This document shows, piece after piece, positions 59,080-64,000 of a stretch of 64,000 nucleotides of DNA. The DNA lies in the NCBI RefSeq assembly GCF_002078175.1, contig NZ_MWFK01000002.1, positions 1,116,001 through 1,180,000 of the forward strand. The letters are read 5' to 3'. The notes beneath the pieces were generated by a model. That model had not been told where the DNA came from, searched no databases, and saw only the letters and a list, made by a program, of their open reading frames with translations. This stretch comes from Streptomyces sp. M41(2017) (GTDB lineage Bacteria > Actinomycetota > Actinomycetes > Streptomycetales > Streptomycetaceae). Within the stretch, counting starts at the first letter, position 1; every line of letters starts with the position of its first letter. The position numbers and the translations under genes are program-made.

Positions 59080-59810
59080 ACCGGCAGGCGCAGGCCGCGG
59101 TGCTGTTCCTGGTCGGCGCGGCGGTGCTGCACGCCGGCGCCACGGATCTCTATCTCCGGTACGTCAAGGCGGGGTTGCGGCCGTTGCTGCTCGCGGCCGG
59201 CGTGGTGCTGATCGTCACGGCGCTCGCCACGGTCGGGTACGAGGTGCGCGAGCGGCGGACCGCGTCCGGGAGCGCGGGGGGAGACGGTCACGCGCATCCG
59301 CACCGCGAGCCGCGCATCTCCTGGCTCCTGGTCCTGCCACTGCTGGCCCTCATCCTGGTCGCCCCGCCCGCGCTCGGCTCGTACAGCGCGATGCGTACGG
59401 GCACGGCGCTGCAGGCGCCGTTCGGATACCCCGCGCTGCCCGCGGGCGACCCGGTGCCGCTGGGCCTGGTCGACTACGCGGGCCGGGCGGCGTACGGGCA
59501 CGGACACACGCTCGGCGACCGGCGGGTCAGGATCACCGGGTTCGTCGCACTCGACCACGCGGGCACCCCGTATCTCGTCCGCATGGCCCTCAACTGCTGT
59601 GCCGCCGACGCCCAGCCGGTCAAGATCGGGCTGTCCGGACGGATTCCGCCCGTGCTCCAGCCCGACGCCTGGCTGGAGGTGACCGGCACCTACAGCAGCA
59701 GGCGGACGAAGGATCCCGTGAACGGCGGCATCATCCCGTTCCTCGACGTGAGCACCGCCCGACCGGTCCCTGCGCCGCGTGATCCGTACGACGAGAGCTG
59801 GAACAACTGA
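59076..59810 (+). CDS. TIGR03943-family membrane protein (YraQ partner)
   Basis: 244 residues. Three N-terminal or central helices (about 6-24, 33-52, 80-100) precede a soluble domain with RMALNCCAADAQPVKIGLSG and WLEVTGTYSS. The paired Cys of NCCAAD could bind metal. A His-rich loop (GDGHAHPHREPR) lies between helices. GTG start 59076 overlaps the permease stop (GTGA). The pair forms a conserved two-subunit unit. Confidence 0.9.
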   Translation: MNRQAQAAVLFLVGAAVLHAGATDLYLRYVKAGLRPLLLAAGVVLIVTALATVGYEVRERRTASGSAGGDGHAHPHREPRISWLLVLPLLALILVAPPALGSYSAMRTGTALQAPFGYPALPAGDPVPLGLVDYAGRAAYGHGHTLGDRRVRITGFVALDHAGTPYLVRMALNCCAADAQPVKIGLSGRIPPVLQPDAWLEVTGTYSSRRTKDPVNGGIIPFLDVSTARPVPAPRDPYDESWNN

Positions 59811-59832
59811 CCCCGCTCCCCCGCCTGTCCGC

Positions 59833-60606
59833 TCAGGCCGCCGGATCCGGCAGATAGCTCGCCAGGCCGCGCAGGATGATCTCCAGGCCGATGTCGAACC
59901 GCTCGTCGGAGGAGTCCGTCACCATGACGCCGGCCAGAGCGCGCAGATGGGGGAAGTCGGCGGCGGGCAGGGAGGCGAAGTAGTTCTGCATCTCGTCGGC
60001 CATCTCACGCCAGTCGGGCCGGGCCGGGGAGGAGGTGCCGGAGCTCTGCTGCGCGGCCCGGTCCCGCCACATGCCCTCCTCCAGCACGAATCCGTCGATG
60101 TACGTCGAGATGAGGTCACCGGCCTCCGCCGCGATGCGGTCGGGCAGTCCGGCGGTACGGAACACGGCGAGCAACGCCTCGACGTGCGGGAGCAGTTCGG
60201 CGGTGAAGGGCACGTGGGCCATGGAGATCCTCGCCATGTCCCGGTGCGACAGCAGGCGTCGACGCCCCGCGCGGGCGTACTCCCGTACCTCCTCCTGCCA
60301 GCGTTCCGGATCGGCCTCGGGCGGCTCGAAGCCGTCGAAGAGCCGGGTGTACATGAGTTCCAGGAGGTCGTCCTTGGAACTGACATGGGCGTAGAGGGCG
60401 GAGACCGTGACGCCCAGCTCGGCGGCCACCTGCCGCATCGACAGGCCGTCGAGCCCCTGGCGGTCCAGCACGGTGAAGGCCGCTTCGACGACGCGCTCGC
60501 GTGACAGCGGTGTGCGCGCGGGGGTGACGCGGGCACGGGCCGGACGCTCGCGCTCCCAGGGGGACGGCGGAGGCTGTTCGGGGGTGCCGGCGGCCGCGTC
60601 GCTCAT
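59833..60606 (-). CDS. TetR-family regulator of the MFS transporter gene
   Basis: 257 residues. A Pro/Arg-rich arm (1-32), a helix-turn-helix (LSRERVVEAAFTVLDRQGLDGLSMRQVAAELGVTVSALYAHVSSKDDLLELM) and a TetR_C-type helical ligand domain. It resembles TetR/TetR_C repressors of efflux pumps. TAGACT (60618-60613, minus strand) is six bases before ATG 60606, so the message is probably leaderless. The divergent MFS gene and the operator array between them make it the repressor of that pump. Confidence 0.92.
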   Translation of the reverse strand: MSDAAAGTPEQPPPSPWERERPARARVTPARTPLSRERVVEAAFTVLDRQGLDGLSMRQVAAELGVTVSALYAHVSSKDDLLELMYTRLFDGFEPPEADPERWQEEVREYARAGRRRLLSHRDMARISMAHVPFTAELLPHVEALLAVFRTAGLPDRIAAEAGDLISTYIDGFVLEEGMWRDRAAQQSSGTSSPARPDWREMADEMQNYFASLPAADFPHLRALAGVMVTDSSDERFDIGLEIILRGLASYLPDPAA

Positions 60607-60626
60607 GAGGACAGTCTAGGCGTCGG

Positions 60627-60766
60627 GAGAGCGGTGTTCTCTCCGGGTGAGCAGTGTTCTCCCGGAGATACGCGATATATCTTCTCTGCGCCCTCCCGTT
60701 GCGCTATATCTTAATGAACGCCGTTCTCTCGGTGAGCACCGTTCTGTTAGGGTGAACAGTGTTCTC
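60627..60766. promoter_or_regulatory. Array of five TetR-type operators between the TetR and MFS genes
   Basis: Five 13-base elements of consensus GARCRSYGTTCTC: 60627-60641 (GAGAGCGGTGTTCTC), 60649-60661 (GAGCAGTGTTCTC), 60716-60728 (GAACGCCGTTCTC), 60734-60746 (GAGCACCGTTCTG), 60754-60766 (GAACAGTGTTCTC). Several are near-perfect inverted repeats around one base. Two flank the TetR promoter and three, 18-20 bases apart, flank the MFS side. Between them is an AT-rich core with GATATATC and GCTATATC. Confidence 0.8.
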
Positions 60767-60879
60767 CGGTGTTCGGTCGCCCTTCCGCGCGCCCGCCAGG
60801 GAGCCAGGGAGTCGCCTTCCGTCCGTCCCGCCGCGCGTGCCGATCGTCTCCGCGCGCGGTCCCTCTTCGAGGAGTTCCG

Positions 60880-62592
60880 ATGTCCACCACCGGTGTCGCG
60901 TCCGCCGAGACGCCCATCGACTCACCAGCGCCCTACCGTTGGCGCTGGGCTGCGCTCTTCGTGATCCTCGCGGCCGAGGTGATGGACCTCCTCGACGCCG
61001 TCGTCACGAACATCGCGGGCCCCTCCATGCGGGCCGATCTCGGAGGCGGAGCCTCCACACTGCAGTGGCTGGCCGCCGCGTACACCCTGTCGATGGCGGT
61101 CGGGCTGGTGACCGGCGGACGGCTCGGCGACATCCACGGGCGCCGCCGGATGTTCCTGGTGGGAGCCGCCGGGTTCACGCTGGGTTCGCTGCTCTGCGCG
61201 ATATCCGTGTCTCCGGAGATGCTGATCGGCGCGCGCGTCGTGCAGGGCCTGTTCGGCGCGGTGATGCTGCCGCAGGGCCTCGGCATGATCAAGGAGATGT
61301 TCCCGCCGAAGGAGTCGCAGAAGGCCTTCGGCATGTTCGGTCCGGTCATGGGTCTGTCCGCGGTGTGCGGGCCGATCCTGGCGGGCTGGCTGGTCGACGC
61401 CGACTACTTCGGCACCGGCTGGCGCATGATCTTCCTGATCAACCTTCCGCTGGGTGCCGCCGCCATCGCCGGCGCCCTGCGCTACCTGCCGAAGGGCCGC
61501 TCCGAGACCACACCGCGCCTCGACATCCCCGGCATGCTCCTGGTCTCCCTGGGCGCGCTGCTCATCATCTTCCCGCTGGTCCAGGGCCGTGAGTACGACT
61601 GGCCCCTGTGGACGTTCGCGATGATGGCCGCCTCCGTCGTCGTCTTCGCGGTCTTCGCGCGGTACGAGTCGCACCGCAGCAGCTCCGGACAGGACCCGCT
61701 GGTCGTCCCCAGCCTCTTCCGCAAGCGCGGCTTCAGCGGCGGCATGATCCTCGGGCTCGTCTTCTTCTCGACGATGCAGGGCTTCATGCTGGTGTTCAAC
61801 CTGTACACCCAGATCGGCCTCGGCTACTCGCCGCTCAAGGCCGGCCTGGTGATGGTGCCCTGGTCGGGCGGCATGATCGTCGGCTTCGGACTCGCGCAGG
61901 GCGTCGTCCGGTTCGGACGAGCCGTGCTGCAGGCGGGTGCGCTGGTCATGGCGCTCGGCGTGTTCGGCGTCTGGCTGACCCTCGACCAGGCGGGATCCGG
62001 CGTCGGCCCCTGGCAGCTGCTGCCGTCGCTGCTCGTCACCGGCATCGGGATGGGCCTGCTCATGGCGCCGTTCTTCGACATCGTCCTCGCCAGCGTCGAG
62101 CAACACGAGACGGGTTCGGCGTCCGGCACGATGACCGCGGTGCAGCAGCTCGGCGGCGCCTTCGGCGTGGCCGTCCTCGGCACCGTGTTCTTCGGCCTGC
62201 TGGGCGGCGGGATCGCCACGGCCGTCGACCACCGCTCGGACGACCTTCGCGGCCGGCTGACCGCGGCGCACGTCGCGCCCGGCGCGCAGGACCGCATCGT
62301 GGCGGACCTGCGCCGCTGCGCCGCCGACCGGGCCACCGCAAAGGACCCGTCCGCGAATCCGGCGTCCTGCGCACTGCTGACGAAGGAGACACGGTCCGCG
62401 GTGACCTCGTCCGAGGCGGGTGCCCGTGTGCCCGCCGCGCTGGAGGCCACCGCGTCGTCGGCCTTCCGCAGCGGCTTCGGCTCGGTGATGCAGACGGTGC
62501 TCTGGATCGTCGACGGCATGCTCGCCCTGACCTTCCTGCTCGCGTTCCTCCTGCCGCGCCGTGCCCGCCCCGAGGAGTCCGCCGGTCACTGA
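60880..62592 (+). CDS. MFS drug transporter, DHA2 (14-TMS) family
   Basis: 570 residues. EVMDLLDAVVTNIAGPSMRADLGGG, the antiporter loop GGRLGDIHGRRRMF, RVVQGLFGAVMLPQGLGMIKEMFP and GAALIAGPILAGWL-like GPILAGWLVDA are DHA2 motifs (QacA/EmrB type). A periplasmic loop of about 115 residues (near 450-540, with DRIVADLRRCAADR) precedes the last helix. CGAGGAG precedes ATG 60880. It should export a hydrophobic antibiotic or biocide by proton antiport. Confidence 0.93.
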   Translation: MSTTGVASAETPIDSPAPYRWRWAALFVILAAEVMDLLDAVVTNIAGPSMRADLGGGASTLQWLAAAYTLSMAVGLVTGGRLGDIHGRRRMFLVGAAGFTLGSLLCAISVSPEMLIGARVVQGLFGAVMLPQGLGMIKEMFPPKESQKAFGMFGPVMGLSAVCGPILAGWLVDADYFGTGWRMIFLINLPLGAAAIAGALRYLPKGRSETTPRLDIPGMLLVSLGALLIIFPLVQGREYDWPLWTFAMMAASVVVFAVFARYESHRSSSGQDPLVVPSLFRKRGFSGGMILGLVFFSTMQGFMLVFNLYTQIGLGYSPLKAGLVMVPWSGGMIVGFGLAQGVVRFGRAVLQAGALVMALGVFGVWLTLDQAGSGVGPWQLLPSLLVTGIGMGLLMAPFFDIVLASVEQHETGSASGTMTAVQQLGGAFGVAVLGTVFFGLLGGGIATAVDHRSDDLRGRLTAAHVAPGAQDRIVADLRRCAADRATAKDPSANPASCALLTKETRSAVTSSEAGARVPAALEATASSAFRSGFGSVMQTVLWIVDGMLALTFLLAFLLPRRARPEESAGH

Positions 62593-62609
62593 ACCGACCG
62601 GACGCCAGG

Positions 62610-62663
62610 GCGGACGGGACGGCCCGAGACCTCTTCGGAGGGGTCTGGGGCCGTCCCGTCCGC
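62610..62663 (+). terminator. Strong hairpin terminator of the MFS gene
   Basis: GCGGACGGGACGGCCC (62610-62625) pairs perfectly with GGGCCGTCCCGTCCGC (62648-62663); inside it AGACC (62628-62632) pairs with GGTCT (62642-62646), so the stem is about 21-23 bp with one bulge. Confidence 0.85.
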
Positions 62664-63056
62664 TGTGGTCGTGCGGCGCGCGGTGGACGTCCCGGCCGCG
62701 CACCGGCCCGTCGCCCGGAGACCGCTGGGCCGCCGGGCCCACCCCGCTCGCGACGCCGAGTGCGCGCCCTCCCGCGGGCCCCGTCGCCCCGACGCCGGGG
62801 CGGGGCCGCGGTGCCCCTCACGCGTCCCCGTTCCCGCGTGACGCACGGCTGTTGCGGGGCACGGCACCCGGGCTTCCGGCGTCCGACACCGTTCACCCCG
62901 GTCAGGTCCTCGCGGGATGCGCCGCGTACCGTTCGAGCAGGCAGAACGGCACGGGCTGGAGTCCGTGAGCGGGACCACGCACCGCCGGCCGCCCGGCACC
63001 CCGCCCGGACGTACCTGCCGTCACCCGACCCGCACCCTCCCGGAAGGACGAACCCC
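62664..63056. other. GC-rich intergenic region
   Basis: About 390 bases without a supportable gene. It contains a small GC hairpin (GCCCCGACGCCGGGGC, near 62791-62806) and GGAAGGACG before the GTG at 63057. I see no clear promoter. Confidence 0.5.
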
Positions 63057-64000
63057 GTGCTCACGTCGTACGCGGACCACTTCGACACGCCTGCCGGATA
63101 TCTCGACTTCGCACGGTTCGGGCCGCCCTCGCGTGACGTCGTCGGCGCGACCGCCCGGGCGCTGGAGGAGTCCGCCCGCGCCGACCACACCACCGTGGAC
63201 GGCCTGATGCGCGCGGAGGTGGTCGCGCGGGACACGGCCGCCCGGCTCGCCGGGACCGACGGCCGGCACACGGTGCTCCTGCCGAACGCCTCCACCGGAC
63301 TGTTCCACGCCGCTCTCGGGATCCGCGAGGGCGTGGTCCTCACCCCGCGCACCGACTTCCCCGCCAACCACTATCCCTGGCGGCGCAGCGCCGACCTGGG
63401 CCGGGCGACACCGCGCTGGCTCGATCCCGCGAACGGCGGGGGCGTCACCCCCGACCTGGTCCGGGCCGCGCTGACCGACGACGTCGTCGCCCTGTCCGTC
63501 AGCGCCGTGGACTTCCGTACCGGCTTCCGTGCCGACCTCGCCGCGCTGCGCGAGGCGATCGGACCGGACCGGCTGCTGATCGTGGACGCCATCCAGGCGT
63601 TCGGGGTGGCCCGGATGGCCTGGGACGCCGCCGACGTCGTGGTCGCGGGCGGCCAGAAGTGGCTGCGCGCGGGCTGGGCCACCGGCTTCGCCGCGCTGTC
63701 CGATCGCGCGCTGGAGTCCCTGGAGCCGGTGCTCACCGGCTGGACGGGAGTCGAGGACGTCGGCGTCTTCGACGGGACGGAGCACCTGCCCGCCAGGGAC
63801 GCGCGACGGTGGTCCATCACCAACCTCAGCCCGGTGACGGCCGCCGCCTTCGCGACGGCTCTCGGCCTCGTCGAGCGGTACACGGTCGGGGCGATCGAGG
63901 GCGCGATCGCCCTGCGGGTCGCCGAGTTGGCCGAGGCCGTCGAGGAGCACGGCGGTCGCGTCCTCTCCCCCGCCGACCCGGCACGGCGTGCGGGCGTCCT
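63057..64000 (+). CDS. Aminotransferase class V-fold protein (partial, cut by window end)
   Basis: 314 codons are present; the C-terminus is beyond the window. The PLP lysine is in VVVAGGQKWLRAGWATGF, preceded by LLIVDAIQAFGV with the Asp that holds the pyridine nitrogen, and VLLPNASTGLFHAAL binds the phosphate. The fold is that of kynureninase, cysteine desulfurase and EgtE-like C-S lyases. GGAAGGACG precedes GTG 63057. The exact reaction cannot be chosen without the rest. Confidence 0.88.
   Translation, partial: MLTSYADHFDTPAGYLDFARFGPPSRDVVGATARALEESARADHTTVDGLMRAEVVARDTAARLAGTDGRHTVLLPNASTGLFHAALGIREGVVLTPRTDFPANHYPWRRSADLGRATPRWLDPANGGGVTPDLVRAALTDDVVALSVSAVDFRTGFRADLAALREAIGPDRLLIVDAIQAFGVARMAWDAADVVVAGGQKWLRAGWATGFAALSDRALESLEPVLTGWTGVEDVGVFDGTEHLPARDARRWSITNLSPVTAAAFATALGLVERYTVGAIEGAIALRVAELAEAVEEHGGRVLSPADPARRAGV

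Noticed and set aside
62586..62999. Minus-strand 137-codon frame after the MFS gene
   Set aside because: Covers the terminator hairpin, composition is Arg/Pro/Gly-rich, and no Shine-Dalgarno is present.
1..64000. TTA codons (bldA-dependent control)
   Set aside because: I looked at each TTA or TAA string that I noticed within predicted genes and found none in frame as a leucine codon; most lie in intergenic AT-rich operators.
1..64000. Insertion sequences, integrases, att repeats, CRISPR arrays, tRNA genes
   Set aside because: No transposase or integrase protein, no spaced direct-repeat array and no cloverleaf sequence was recognised on either strand.

Overview
The window is a gene-dense stretch of a high-GC actinomycete chromosome, almost certainly Streptomyces. 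The evidence is very high third-position GC, frequent GTG starts, ATGA/GTGA stop-start overlaps, and family content: a SapA-like spore protein, GH75 chitosanase, a secreted starch-active amylase, a DUF190/CrcB cluster, many TetR/PadR/MarR/GntR regulators, and an ECF sigma factor with DGPF/YCII partners. The accessory, catabolic and secreted content suggests a chromosome arm or sub-arm rather than the housekeeping core. I saw no tRNA or rRNA gene, CRISPR array, prophage or intact insertion sequence.

Layout. 0-8.7 kb: a SnoaL/PadR pair, a DJ-1/PfpI protein, and an inositol or sugar catabolic block (Gfo/Idh/MocA oxidoreductase, iolB, a Cgl0159-type aldolase-fold protein) divergent from a CUT2-type sugar ABC importer. 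The two arms share a region bounded by a 15-bp perfect inverted repeat that carries the -35 box of each promoter. 8.7-15 kb: a TetR/acyl-CoA dehydrogenase pair, the dihydroxyacetone kinase operon dhaKLM, and a TetR/SDR pair. 15-19.3 kb: secreted and surface proteins (GH75, a fibronectin-III lipoprotein, a C-terminally anchored protein, a SapA-like protein) and a PadR regulator. 19.3-32 kb: a 2,4-dienoyl-CoA-reductase-like flavoenzyme behind a 24-bp palindrome, hydrolases, a PrmC-related methyltransferase, a MarR-controlled membrane protein, a universal stress protein with an Rv1733c-like protein, a CE7 esterase, a serine beta-lactamase-like protein and a UTRA-type GntR regulator.

32-37.8 kb: a methyltransferase, an unrecognised 64-codon ORF, an ECF42-like sigma factor with TPR tail and two coupled DGPF/YCII genes, then a cytochrome P450 and an SDR. 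Two nearly identical sigma-type promoters occur here, one before the YCII genes and one at the 3' end of the sigma gene facing the small ORF. 37.8-50.4 kb: a short Rho paralogue with a C-rich leader, a D,D-carboxypeptidase, two coupled GT-C mannosyltransferase-like genes, glutaminase, a FadR/25-codon ORF/asparaginase array, uppP, a crcB-DUF190-crcB fluoride operon, and an ArsR/SMP-30-like pair. 50.5-51.6 kb: debris of a galactan-utilisation locus (GH42 and GH53 fragments). 51.8-64 kb: VOC and MarR genes, an SseB-like gene, a large alpha-amylase, a GH29 fucosidase, a YraQ/TIGR03943 permease pair, a TetR/MFS efflux pair with an operator array, and a class V aminotransferase cut by the window end.

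Recurring themes are regulator genes paired with one divergent target, overlapping stop-start codons that mark operons, and apparent leaderless transcription: six genes, five of them regulators, have a TANNNT box exactly six bases before the start codon. All assignments come from reading the sequence; no database search was run.
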